Assembly (NCBI RefSeq): GCF_000227135.1
Contig: NC_018263.1
Span: forward strand, 1-51,672
Origin: Leishmania donovani
Taxonomy: Eukaryota > Euglenozoa > Kinetoplastea > Trypanosomatida > Trypanosomatidae
Direction: 5' to 3'
DNA length: 51,672 nt
The notes beneath the pieces are model-generated. The model saw only the letters and a list, made by a program, of their open reading frames with translations. It was not told the origin of the DNA and did not search any database. Numbering within the stretch: position 1 is the stretch's first letter; every line of letters starts with the position of its first letter. Made by a program: the position numbers and the translations under genes. Positions 39,346 through 49,036 of this stretch are shown one piece after another.

Positions 39346-40452
39346 TCACCACTCGCTGTCCAGGAGCGCGAGCGCCTGGTGCAGGCGACGCACGACAACG
39401 GTGGAGAGGCAAAGGGTCTGATTGCTGGCCGCATCAGTTGATAAATCGAACCCGCACCAACGCAACAGCCGCACCGCTTCGTCTACAGGGAGAATGGCAT
39501 CACGGAATGCCTTTGTGGAGATGCGCAATGTGCGCTTCTTCATGTCAAACGGGTCGCTCAGAATGTTGCCGAGGATGAGCCGGAGAGTGCGCACGCATTC
39601 GCCCGTCTGCTCAGCAGATGCGCGCTTGCGTATATTCTCGACAAGCGACTGCGCACATGTGGGGGCCTCTCCGGCAAACAAGCCGAGCAGTGTATTCTGA
39701 GCAGACGAAGGTGCGGTGACGGCGGACAGGTTCCATGTACCATCACTCGACGATGTCGCCGTCTGCGCTGGAGCCTGCGCCCCCTGCAGAGTTTCCAGCT
39801 TCGCCGCCGCTTCCGCGCGAGCATTCGCCGCCGCCTCCTCGTACTCTTTCTCCGCCAGCGCGAGCGCCTCTTCCCTGGTGTGCCCTCTACGCTCTAGTCG
39901 GTCAGCAGCGATTTGAATTTTGATGCGCCGCCTTGCCTCCAAGTCGGCTGCATTCTCGCGTCGCGCCTCCTCCGCGTTCATCTTTCGCCGCACTTCCTCC
40001 ATCTCGCTTTTCATTCGCAGCATTTTGCGACCCACCTCCAGACGTTCTCGCTCCTTACGCTGCAGCTCGAGCTTCTCCTCTTCTTTGTTGCGCCTCACAC
40101 GTTCTTGCAGCTCCCTCACCTTGGCCTCGCGCTCTGCTTCCGTCAAGACGCGTTTGGCTTTGATGATCACCTCGGCGCCATCCTCGAGCGCAGTGTCGAG
40201 CTCTGGGTGTCCTTCGTGCATCTGAATCCATTGCGTGCACGTAGCCTCGTCAATGCAGCCGGCAACGATGGACTTCTTGATGGCGTTTTCGCTGAATCCC
40301 CTCCCCGTCAGGGCATCGAAGAGAGTCTGACTGATAGTGTACGTGTCGCTGTCAGTGTCTTCAGATGACGAGGAATTCACAGATGGCAGCTTCACCGCCG
40401 CCAAAGGCTCGCCAGCTTGCGGCGACTCTGTCTCCTTGCAATCACTGCTCAT
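39346..40452 (-). CDS. UBA + PUB domain protein, probable p97/VCP cofactor
   Basis: A 368-residue cytosolic protein. The ATG is at 40450-40452 (MSSDCKETES); the frame is open upstream but has no earlier ATG. Residues about 40-80 (ISQTLFDALTGRGFSENAIKK) look like a UBA-type three-helix ubiquitin-binding domain. Residues 100-225 are a highly charged coiled coil (many REL, KEEEK and RRK patterns). Residues about 282-352 (CVRTLRLILGNILSDP then KRTLRISTKAFRDAI and LLRWCGFDL) match the PUB/PUG domain, which binds the C-terminal tail of the AAA ATPase p97. The combination resembles plant and protist PUB cofactors and human UBXN6, but with no UBX domain. PUB is clear; the UBA call is moderate; a role in ubiquitin-dependent protein handling is inferred. 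Confidence 0.8.
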   Translation of the reverse strand: MSSDCKETESPQAGEPLAAVKLPSVNSSSSEDTDSDTYTISQTLFDALTGRGFSENAIKKSIVAGCIDEATCTQWIQMHEGHPELDTALEDGAEVIIKAKRVLTEAEREAKVRELQERVRRNKEEEKLELQRKERERLEVGRKMLRMKSEMEEVRRKMNAEEARRENAADLEARRRIKIQIAADRLERRGHTREEALALAEKEYEEAAANARAEAAAKLETLQGAQAPAQTATSSSDGTWNLSAVTAPSSAQNTLLGLFAGEAPTCAQSLVENIRKRASAEQTGECVRTLRLILGNILSDPFDMKKRTLRISTKAFRDAILPVDEAVRLLRWCGFDLSTDAASNQTLCLSTVVVRRLHQALALLDSEW

Positions 40453-41258
40453 GGTAGCGTACCTACAAGCGTACGCCGACAGACCTTGTGGTGTTTGTGC
40501 GTGGAGTGGTGTAGCGCTGCTGCCGCAACGCAACCCACATGGCAGTTGCTGCTGTCGTGTTTGCTTGTCGGTGTTTCCTTTCGCTCTGCTCAAGTGCTCT
40601 CACAGGTATGCCAAGCTTACGTCGCGCAGAACGGCGAGGTGGCGGGGTATGCAGTGACAGACCGGCAGAAAGAGGGAGAAGCGTAGTGACAGATGCGGGG
40701 CAGAGACAAGAAGAGTTAAGTCGGCCCGGCCAGTCAAAGACACGGAAGCGAGAGGCCAGCGCTGGTGACTGAATGCCGGCGACAGCGCAAAACGGCACCT
40801 CACTACCGTATGCGAGAGAGCGGGAAGTAGGCAAGGAATACGCCGTTTTGTGTGTGCTAGCGTACATGGGAAAGGGTGCGACACCGGCGGCCGCCGCCTG
40901 CCGCGCAAACACAGCCCCGTGGATCACCGCAGTGACGAAGGCGCGAGAGAGGGTAGCCTCGCTCGCTCTCTTGCAGCAGCGGCACGATGCTCTGCCCACG
41001 TGTCGCGCACACCCCACAAAGCACGACGAAGTTCAGCGCCGGCACAAAGACAGCAGAGGCAGCCAAAGGAGTGAAAAGGAAAAACGAAGAAGAGCAGGGG
41101 AGGCGGTCACGGTGGGGAGGGAGGTCTAGGGTGAGTAAAAGCCACGCATCACCACTGTGTTGCGTGCTTTAGAGATGGAGACTGGAGCACGCTCTTTTTT
41201 TTTGTTGCTTCCATGGGCGCAGCATGCGCACGCGCAGTCACGTAGATAAGGCTCACTG
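40453..41258. other. Intergenic region, about 0.8 kb
   Basis: 5' UTR of the UBA+PUB gene and 3' region of the pseudokinase gene. No coding ORF recognised. Confidence 0.55.
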
Positions 41259-43193
41259 CTAGGAAAACAGAGACGCAAAAACGTCGTCGTTTGTACACGC
41301 TGGCGGTGGCGCGGCTGAAGGCGGCAGTGTGGGTTGCGTCCAGGAACCAGCGAGTGCTGCAGGTGCTCCAGAGTTCGCCGCTGAGGAGGAAAAGGAGCCG
41401 CCGCTCGATGGTGGTGGCGCTGTCGCTGGTGCTGAGCCGCTGCCGAGCATCTGCGCGTACCTGACAATCGACGCAACGGCAAACTGCCGCACCGTTCCAT
41501 TCGCGTGAAGCAAGAGGGGACAGAGAAGCGGGATTGACTTGACGGCTCGATGCTCTGGGGTCATCTTCTCCTCTATGCCCCTCAATAGGCCGAGCATGTA
41601 ATCAAGTTGCACGGATGTAAAGGAGATGGAGGTGTTCGCAATGCTTCGTGTCAGGTTCGCCTCCACGTCCATTTTAGTCTCCGATTCGCAGAAGGTGAGG
41701 ATCTTCTCGAGGCACTGGAAGGCGAGTGCAAAGGAGTCTGCGTTGGACGCGGCCACTTTGAGCAGGCGGGCGGCAATGTCCTTCGGCAAACCGAGCTTGA
41801 CGGTCGGGGTCTGCGTCAGCACGTCACGGAACCACTCCAGGCTGCCTTTCTGGAGGCGCTCATTTCCTTCACTCGGCATCAGCTTCAGGATGAGAGGAAT
41901 AATGAGTGTCGCCCTGTCCTCCACGCTCGCAAAGTGCTTATGGATGCCCTCGCGCTTTTGTAGAACTTGCTCGGCGTATACGGCGGCCGGCTGCAGCGAC
42001 GGAGCACGAATAATGGCAGTCAGCAGCGACACGAAGTATTCGCGCAAGGTGCGATCAAAGCTGCCGGCAGAGAGGGTGCCGGCGCAAAGCAGAAGAATCG
42101 GCAGCACAAAGCGAAGCATGGCATCGGCCTTGCTCTCCTGCACCATGAGAGGCACAATGTCCGACACGATGACAGCCTCGCAGAAATCACCCTTCGTAAG
42201 GCCGTCGTAGAGCGCCTTTAGCAGCCTAAAGCGTGTGTCGCTGTCGAGGATGCCAAAGGAGAACAAACCAGTGAGCGTCTTCATGTCCGGCGTCGCGAAA
42301 GGGCCGGTGATGACGACGGTCGAGATCGGTGGGCGCGGCAATCGCAACGCTCCCGCAGGGAAGTAGCGTGATATGTGCCCTTCGACAGTGCTCAGCTGCC
42401 GCTGCTGTTCCTGTGGGTTGCCGCCGCAGTTGAAGAGCCGCTTCCCCTGCAACACCTCCACCGTAACAACGAGAAAGCCGTACGTGTCGCTGTCTGGGTA
42501 CACGAGCGGCGCGGCGCCAACGGAGAAAAGGTCTCTGTTGGCGGCATCGGCCTTCTTAGTGCAAAACTCCACGTACTCCGTCGGCAGGTAGTCCAGTAGC
42601 GGCGCCGCCACGCTGTGGAAGGGGAAGGGCGGCGGCGGTGGTGCGCTGAGCTGAGCTCGCGGCACAGCGAAGCAGAGGTCGCCGACCTTCCATTGATTGT
42701 CCTCTGTTACGTAAATGGAGGAGAGGGCAAAGTTGAGAAGAAGAAGCTCTGCTTTCTCGTGCAGGAACCGGATGGCCTCGGCGCAGTGGCAAAGTCCCAG
42801 CAGCTTCACCTGAAGAGGCAGGCCCTGAACGGTCTCTGGCGCGAGCACCATCGACACCCGCTCCGCCACAAACCATATCTTTTTCTTGTCCTCTACCAGT
42901 TGATCCTCGATGCTAAGGATGCCGGGGTGGCGCATGTGGGTCAGCAGTGCGACACTCTCCTTCACCGCCTTGATGAGCGCGAGAGCCTCGCTAGCAGTGC
43001 AACGCTCCAACACCCTCTTTATACGCAGGGTGAATATAGACACCTTCTTTCCATTGGCGCGCACGACAGCGTCACACTTCTCGAACAAGTCGCTACGGCC
43101 ACAAAGTGTGGTGCCGGAGGTAGCCAGCTCGTACGCGTTAAGCGGGTTTGACGAGATGGCAGACACCACCGTCTCCTTGAGCTGCTTGAGCAT
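41259..43193 (-). CDS. SCY1/SCYL2-like pseudokinase with HEAT repeats
   Basis: A 644-residue protein of the SCY1-like group, which act as scaffolds in clathrin/Golgi traffic. The ATG is at 43191-43193 (MLKQLKETVVSAISSNPLNAYEL), which matches the N-terminus of SCYL2; no earlier ATG exists in this frame. Residues about 20-300 have the kinase fold (e.g. LLTHMRHPGILSIEDQLVED) but catalytic motifs are lost: the HRD region reads LLLLNFALSSIYV and the DFG position reads VGDLCFAV, with no glycine loop. Residues about 310-585 are HEAT-like helices. The tail is Pro/Ser/Ala-rich (APPPSSGGSFSSS) and ends NDDVFASLFS, a DxF-like motif that could bind clathrin adaptors. The assignment is firm at family level. 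Confidence 0.88.
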   Translation of the reverse strand: MLKQLKETVVSAISSNPLNAYELATSGTTLCGRSDLFEKCDAVVRANGKKVSIFTLRIKRVLERCTASEALALIKAVKESVALLTHMRHPGILSIEDQLVEDKKKIWFVAERVSMVLAPETVQGLPLQVKLLGLCHCAEAIRFLHEKAELLLLNFALSSIYVTEDNQWKVGDLCFAVPRAQLSAPPPPPFPFHSVAAPLLDYLPTEYVEFCTKKADAANRDLFSVGAAPLVYPDSDTYGFLVVTVEVLQGKRLFNCGGNPQEQQRQLSTVEGHISRYFPAGALRLPRPPISTVVITGPFATPDMKTLTGLFSFGILDSDTRFRLLKALYDGLTKGDFCEAVIVSDIVPLMVQESKADAMLRFVLPILLLCAGTLSAGSFDRTLREYFVSLLTAIIRAPSLQPAAVYAEQVLQKREGIHKHFASVEDRATLIIPLILKLMPSEGNERLQKGSLEWFRDVLTQTPTVKLGLPKDIAARLLKVAASNADSFALAFQCLEKILTFCESETKMDVEANLTRSIANTSISFTSVQLDYMLGLLRGIEEKMTPEHRAVKSIPLLCPLLLHANGTVRQFAVASIVRYAQMLGSGSAPATAPPPSSGGSFSSSAANSGAPAALAGSWTQPTLPPSAAPPPACTNDDVFASLFS

Positions 43194-45435
43194 TGCCTGT
43201 CGCCGCCCTCCTTCGTTGTCGCGCGATAAAATGATAGGCTTTCTCCGCACAGTGGGGGTCTGCTGGTGCACCTGCGTCCCGCCCCCGTGAGACACAGCCC
43301 TTTCCCTCCCCCTCCGCGCGTAAAGTGGGATGGGGAAAGAAGGTGTGCGACGCACAGGAAAGAAACGATGCGCCTTGTGGCTGTTGCTGTACGCCGGCTT
43401 GTTCACCTCTCCTCACCGACGATGCAGCGCGCGTCCCTGAGGGCTAATTCACTCACGTCTCTCTCCTTTCTTGTCTTCTCGGGGGAATGGTACGTGCAGT
43501 GCACGATCGCCCAGCGTCTCTTCGGCTTGCGTGCGCTCCTCCTTGCGTGCATCAACTGTGTGAGGGACGAGGTGCGACGATGTATGCTGCGCAGAATCGT
43601 TTGGGTGTTTGCGGTGCAGTCAAAAAGCGCGTAAGAGACAAGACGTGGGGAGTTGTGCAAGAGTAACAGGCAACATACCAAATACAAAGAAGGAGTGAGC
43701 GCGCACTTTTACAGGGCAAGAAAAAAAGGTGGGGCGAAGAACGCACAGACGCTGCAACACTGTGCCCCGTCATCCCACCTATCTCCCCTACTATCACAGA
43801 GAGTGCAGCGGGAGAAAAAGGCGTGCGGGGTACTCTGCAACCATCTCGACATACCATCGGCGCACGCTCGGACGCACACAACCTTTCAGCCCCCTCCCTC
43901 TCGCTTCATTCGCCATACAGCATACACGCAGGATGTGCGGAGAGGAAAGAGGGGGCTAGTATCCTCTTCTTTTTTTGGTGAGGTACGCCGCCGTGCACAA
44001 CTTCGTGCCGTCCTTGCTCGTCGAGAGAGGAAGGGCTCCATCACGACCCGCACTGAGAATAGGGAAACGACCGCCGGCACCACACGGCAAAACGGAGCAC
44101 GAAAAAAAAAAACGAAAAAGGGGGAGAGAAAAGAGGAGGCAGGCACAGCTACACACACGCGCAGAAAGACCATGCAGCGTTGTTTTGGTTTTTTCATATT
44201 CAGCGTGTCCACTCTCTGCCATACAGCACGAGCTCAGCTTCACTCCACAGCGGCCCTGTCACACGCCCCATCGCCTGGTGTGAAGCAGCGCTGGAAACGC
44301 GCGTTGCAGCAACGCAACGACTCGGTCACCAGTGCACGGGCCCGGCCCACATACTCTACCCATCACGGCCGCCTCGCAGGCCGGCTCACAGCCGCTCCTC
44401 CAATCACGCCGGCCGCCACCTCTGGTACATTCCCCCTCCCCCTCCTCGTCGGGTGACACTCACGCTCCCCACCACCAGTAGGCAGTGTGCAGACGGGGGG
44501 GGGGGGTGAGAGACGCGTCCGAGCCACGCCGGCACTCCGCCGAATCATGTGGGTGGTACAAGCGTGTTCGCTGCCGCAGGTCTCTCCAGCGCGGCACCAT
44601 CCAGGACCTCACCGCCGGCATCTGTAGCGATGCACCACACTGAATCGCTAACTCGAGGGCACTTGACCTTACCACTACCACAGATGGTTCTGACATTGGG
44701 AGAGGTTGGAGAAGGGGGGCTCGGCATGGCCTCTCCACACAGAGTAAGGGCACTGAGATCTGGGATACCACGCATTGAGCTATCCCCCCGCGTCATCAGG
44801 TAAGATGATGAAGAGCAACAACAAAAATGTACAGGAAGCCATTACTGAAGCATCATCCATAGAATGCCCCTCTCTCTCGTACGGTCCTTCACTTCCCCAT
44901 CACCTGAGGGCACACCTATTGATCTGCCCTCGGACGCAGGTTTGCGGTTCGAGTCGCGCAGTAGCCGTGCTCTCCGAGGCGAAGTCAGCATGCGCTTGCG
45001 CATGTGCATGTTAGTAAAGGGCTGCAAGAGGGGGTGAACAACGGCCCCGCTATACCTTTCCACGCCCTTCATCGGCGCGCGGCGTGATCTAATGCCGTGA
45101 TCGCTCAGCAATAACAAGGGAAAGAACGGAAACAACAAGGTCGGTTTGGGAGGTGCGTTTATATGTGCACGCGCTGGAGAGAAGGGGTGGTAGAGCAAGA
45201 AACGAGCGAAGAGGTAGCAGCGTACAGCACGGCCAGAAGAGTCGCCGAAAAGAAATCAACGTGAAGCGCTGGCAAATGTGCAAAGATGAAAGCGGCGTTC
45301 GAGACCGATATCGGCAAAAAAAAGAGAGCCTAAAGCAACGCAGCACAGGACGCGCACGTGGAGCAGGCAGGCGCGCTGATAAGCACACACACACACACTT
45401 AGCCGCACACCAAAACATATACGCAGCCGGACTGC
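43194..45435. other. Intergenic region, about 2.2 kb
   Basis: The longest single-copy interval between confident genes apart from the repeat loci. It has no ORF with coding character on the transcribed strand; a long plus-strand frame (43653-44456) is low complexity and judged spurious. It includes G-runs (44496-44506), A-runs, a CGGCC/GGCCG inverted pair near 44367-44384 and CA repeats at 45385-45400. It must hold the pseudokinase 5' UTR and phosphofructokinase-like 3' UTR. Confidence 0.5.
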
Positions 45436-46893
45436 CTACCAGCCCTGCCAGTGGGCCTCGGGTCCCTCGTCTTGAGTCTGGCGAGGCGACAACGCTATCT
45501 CAGCCAGCTGCGGTTCTCCAAGGCGGTTCATTGTGCACGCCCAAATGGTGCGCTGTGGGCACGGGACATGCACGGCCTCTTCTACTGGCCGTCCGCCGAA
45601 GAAAGACAGCATAGTACGGAGCACGGCTTGGTGCGCGACAACCACCACGCACTTCATGCAATTGTTCAAGTCGTTCAGCAGAGGTGTGAGTCGGCGGACG
45701 AGGTCGACATACGATTCGCCGTCCGGGTAGCGGAACCCGACCTTGTCAGTATGCCGAAAGCGTTGGATAAAGGGGTAGAGGGACTTCACTTCCTCGTTGG
45801 TCATGTCCTCGCAGATGCCGGCATGAATCTCGTTGAGCGACTTGAACGGTTTGAGAACACCGTGGGACAGTATGTCGGCGGTGGGTTGCGCTGTGCGCTG
45901 AGTGCGTCGCAGCTGGCTGCACCACACCTCAAAGTCGCCGTCCTCCTCCCACACGGTGGTGCGATGGTCGAACAAGTTTACATTCGTCTTGACTTGACGC
46001 TCAAAAAAGTGGGCAATGTCTTCGGCGTCGATTCGGCCGGTCTCCGTCAAGTCCGGGTCTCCGCCGAGTCGATCCTCGACGTTGTACTCGGACTGCCCGT
46101 GGCGGGTAAAGAAGATTGGCGGGAACGACTTGAGTGTCTCGCCTGGCGCGCCCTCCAGCGGCTCCGCCGAGTAGAGCTGATACAGCGTCGGAAGCATACT
46201 GTTGAGAAAACTGGTGAGGCTGGAGCAGACAACGCTGCCGCTGCTCCGCGACGCGCGCAGTGCCTGCCGCTGGAGGCTAACGTCGATAAAGCGATAGGAG
46301 TTCTGCCTGTGGCTCTCCCACTCCTCCGCAAACCGCACGTGCCGAATTAAAAAAGAGCGCTCAGGGGGGAGCAAACTCACCAGTGCTGCACGGGCATCCG
46401 CGCAGTCGCAGTCAGTAAACATAACTGCAACGGGAGTGGCGACAAAGCCCAGCTTCGGATTCGAGTCGAAGTAGTCCAAGGCAGCCGACACACACCGTCG
46501 GTTTTCTTGAAGCCATGTATCCCGTTGCGTCGCGTACGGCGTCGGACGATGATCTTGGAAGCTCTTGGAGGCAACAAACAGCTGCACACTTTCGCCTATC
46601 CACCGAAAGTAATGCACAAACCGGGTGCAGAAGAACCGCGCCGGCATGCTGCATCGCTCCTCGGAGCTGACAAAGATGACAACTGGACTCGTCGCATTGG
46701 AGAAACGGTATAGTCCCATGCTGACCATCGCCACATGATTGGCGTTAGTGTCTGTGAGAGACGGCGGTGGGCGAACCACCTCTCGCTGAGTGTGGTACTC
46801 TACCCCCACCATGTGTCTAAAGTCGATGGTGTTCGCTTCATTCATGCCCCCCACATCGTACACGTTCGACGCCCTCAGGTGGACGAGGACCAT
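45436..46893 (-). CDS. 6-phosphofructo-2-kinase/fructose-2,6-bisphosphatase-like, kinase site lost
   Basis: A 485-residue bifunctional-enzyme homologue; the family sets fructose-2,6-bisphosphate, which in trypanosomatids activates pyruvate kinase. I start at the first ATG in frame (46891-46893, MVLVHLRASN). The phosphatase half keeps the phosphoglycerate-mutase-type site: FTRHGQSEYN with H265, LNEIHAG with E355, and VAHQAVLR with H421. The kinase half is recognisable (RFVHYFRWIG, 91-100; LDYFDSNPKLGFVATPVAVMF) but the ATP loop GLPARGK is replaced by SSEERCSMPAR (76-86), with no Gly-Lys. So it is predicted to be a phosphatase only, or a regulatory protein. Trypanosomatids have several copies of this gene, some with one activity, as I recall. 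Confidence 0.88.
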   Translation of the reverse strand: MVLVHLRASNVYDVGGMNEANTIDFRHMVGVEYHTQREVVRPPPSLTDTNANHVAMVSMGLYRFSNATSPVVIFVSSEERCSMPARFFCTRFVHYFRWIGESVQLFVASKSFQDHRPTPYATQRDTWLQENRRCVSAALDYFDSNPKLGFVATPVAVMFTDCDCADARAALVSLLPPERSFLIRHVRFAEEWESHRQNSYRFIDVSLQRQALRASRSSGSVVCSSLTSFLNSMLPTLYQLYSAEPLEGAPGETLKSFPPIFFTRHGQSEYNVEDRLGGDPDLTETGRIDAEDIAHFFERQVKTNVNLFDHRTTVWEEDGDFEVWCSQLRRTQRTAQPTADILSHGVLKPFKSLNEIHAGICEDMTNEEVKSLYPFIQRFRHTDKVGFRYPDGESYVDLVRRLTPLLNDLNNCMKCVVVVAHQAVLRTMLSFFGGRPVEEAVHVPCPQRTIWACTMNRLGEPQLAEIALSPRQTQDEGPEAHWQGW

Positions 46894-47432
46894 TTGCGAG
46901 GCTCGGTGCACGTCGCTATCTCACCAGCACACGTTTCCACTGTCGAAAGCGAAATGCCGCAGTGTCGCGCGAGGCACGTGAGCGAAGAGAAATGAAAGAA
47001 GCAAAAAATAAAGGCGAGGAGAAACGCGAGAGAGAGAGAGAAGATGCACATGACCGAGTGGGCGTCTTGCCGAGGAATACAAAAAGCAGGTGCTGGTAGG
47101 AAGGGAGGGCTGAGGTGATGCTGAAGTATGCACCCGTGCGCACTAAACGCTCTTTCTTGTGGACTGTTCGCTTCAGAAGCAACGCACGCAACTTTTCACA
47201 GGAAAGCGTTGAGACCTAATGCTAGTGGTGCCCATGGTAGACGTAAAGCGATGACCCTGCGTCCTTTTTCGGCGCACGAGTGTCATGTGCGTGTTCCTCT
47301 ACCTACCGTCCCACGCCCACTTACCACTCGTTGTCGACGAAGCGCGGTCCACTTGTGTTTGCGCCCTGAGCAGAAGGTCGGCCCGCAACATGACATCCTA
47401 GGCACAGGCGCACAATTCCGCCGGCAGCCTTT
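46894..47432. other. Intergenic region, about 0.5 kb
   Basis: Pyrimidine-rich on the minus strand at about 46979-47043 (TCTCTCTCTCTCTCGCG and neighbours), fitting a splice signal for the phosphofructokinase-like gene. No coding ORF recognised. Confidence 0.55.
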
Positions 47433-48290
47433 TTACACGGCGGTGCGCTTGGCCGCGTTGGCGGAATCCTCCGCCTTCATCTTTTCGATGATCTCCTTTT
47501 GCTGGCGCAGCAGATGGAGGCGCTGAGTCGGTGTTAGGCTGGTGGGGTTCTTGCCGCGGTAACTCGTCTTGTCCAGCTGGCCTTTTCGGGTCAAAATATA
47601 ACGCGGTAGCAGGCGCACAACGACGACCATGAGCAGCATCGCGATGGAGACAAGGGAACCCGAAGACGACGAATCCTTTCCTGACGCGATAGGACGATGT
47701 CTAACCTCCAAATGTACGCTGCACGGCTCCTGCGTGTCTGACGCGCCACCGACGAGGATGCCGGTGAGCAGCACAGAGCCCTCTCCCATCCTTGCCACGT
47801 AGAGCTCCCGCACGCGCCACGGCGTAGCAAGGCACCTTCCGTTGTCGGCGCTGTACAGTGGCTCGGCAGGGTCAAAGCGGCGAAGCAGAAGTCCGTCATT
47901 TTCAAATGAGCGCAACATGGACGGCGAGAACCACACCGTCTGGCACTCGAGCCGAACGCCGTCGTCCGTGCGGACAGCCGCAAGCTTTAGAGTCGATGAC
48001 GAGGGCATGCGGCACAGCGCGTGCTCGTCGCTGGGGACGCCGGCGTAAACAAGCCCAACGCGCGCGGCGGCGTAGTCGAAAAGGCGACCAAGGCGCCCAT
48101 TGTCCCTCTCCCTCACCGTCCACTTTCCTGGTTGTACGGTGAGCTCGTAGTTGGGAGGCACAGCACCACGGCCTGGTAAAAGAGTGCTCACATCCCACGT
48201 CCCTTGCTGAAGATCACCGCTGCCTCTCACAGTCGTAACGCAGAGCAGCGCTAAGAGCAGCACGCAGGCGCTCACCTGAAGCTGCTGCAT
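47433..48290 (-). CDS. Type I membrane protein, secretory pathway, unknown (EMC10-like is possible)
   Basis: A 285-residue protein with an N-terminal signal peptide (ACVLLLALLCVTT, cleavage probably after about residue 23), a lumenal beta-rich domain of about 185 residues with several Cys (including C93, C116, C153, C190), one transmembrane helix at about 212-233 (SLVSIAMLLMVVVVRLLP) and a basic/helical cytosolic tail (RLHLLRQQKEIIEKMKAED). ATG at 48288-48290. The layout of beta-sandwich lumenal domain, single helix and short tail is that of ER membrane-complex subunits 7/10 and related proteins, but I cannot see a defining motif. I record it as a secretory type I membrane protein of unknown function. 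Confidence 0.8.
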   Translation of the reverse strand: MQQLQVSACVLLLALLCVTTVRGSGDLQQGTWDVSTLLPGRGAVPPNYELTVQPGKWTVRERDNGRLGRLFDYAAARVGLVYAGVPSDEHALCRMPSSSTLKLAAVRTDDGVRLECQTVWFSPSMLRSFENDGLLLRRFDPAEPLYSADNGRCLATPWRVRELYVARMGEGSVLLTGILVGGASDTQEPCSVHLEVRHRPIASGKDSSSSGSLVSIAMLLMVVVVRLLPRYILTRKGQLDKTSYRGKNPTSLTPTQRLHLLRQQKEIIEKMKAEDSANAAKRTAV

Positions 48291-49036
48291 GGTAGATGTC
48301 TATGATCTCGATGATATGCAGGGAAGGCGAAAGATGCACAGAGCGCGGTTCGACTAAAAAGAATGAAGAAAACAAAGCCGCACCGCTGCACCGCGAAAGT
48401 GAGGTCGGGGGAGGGGAGGGGCGCAGAGTCGACGTGTTCAGTTGTTCCACAAAGCACAGCGACAGGTGAAAGTAAGGACGATAGGCGCGCGCATGGAACG
48501 CAGAAGGAGAGGCGAAGAGAAAGAAGCGGACAGAGAGAGAGAGAGACGGGAGTAGAAACTGTGCGTTGACGTCAGCGAGCGCGGGCAAGGAGAACGAGAT
48601 GCCGGGCTCAGGAACAAGCTCACAATGGCTAAAAGGTCAGCAAAGAACCGAAGCTCAGTTTCACCTATCAGCGTTGCTTCAGGACGCTTCTCTTGTTGAT
48701 CCTTCGTGCGTGATGCGCCCTTGCAAGCACACAAGAAGTACTGAACTAAAGGCCGTTTCCAGATCAGTACAATGCGGAGAAACGCCGTCACGAGGACCTC
48801 GCTAGAACGTTTACGAAGTTCAAAGAATAGTGGGGAGCAGCAATAACCAAAGGGCCTCCCCACTGCGGCCAAGACACCCTCTCGGTTAGGCCTCTGCCCC
48901 CTCCTTTGCCGTTTCTCCTGTCACCTTTGCCCTCTTGAGATCACAGTTGAATCCTTTCTTCGCGGCACCGCTGAACAGGAACGCACACAGACAAGCAGAA
49001 GAACAGAAAGACCGAGAGAGCAGCAGCATTGTCAAA
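48291..49036. other. Intergenic region, about 0.75 kb
   Basis: Contains the membrane protein 5' UTR, a GA-rich stretch at 48528-48548 (pyrimidine-rich on the minus strand) and no coding ORF. Confidence 0.55.

Noticed and set aside
43653..44456. 267-codon plus-strand ORF
   Set aside because: Low-complexity Arg/Lys/Thr composition across A-runs and C-runs, against the direction of transcription.
44803..44846. C/D-box-like ATGATGA ... CTGA pair
   Set aside because: On the strand opposite to transcription and too short for a C/D snoRNA.
44938..44960. tRNA B-box-like ggttcgagtcg
   Set aside because: No matching A box, acceptor stem or anticodon arm upstream.
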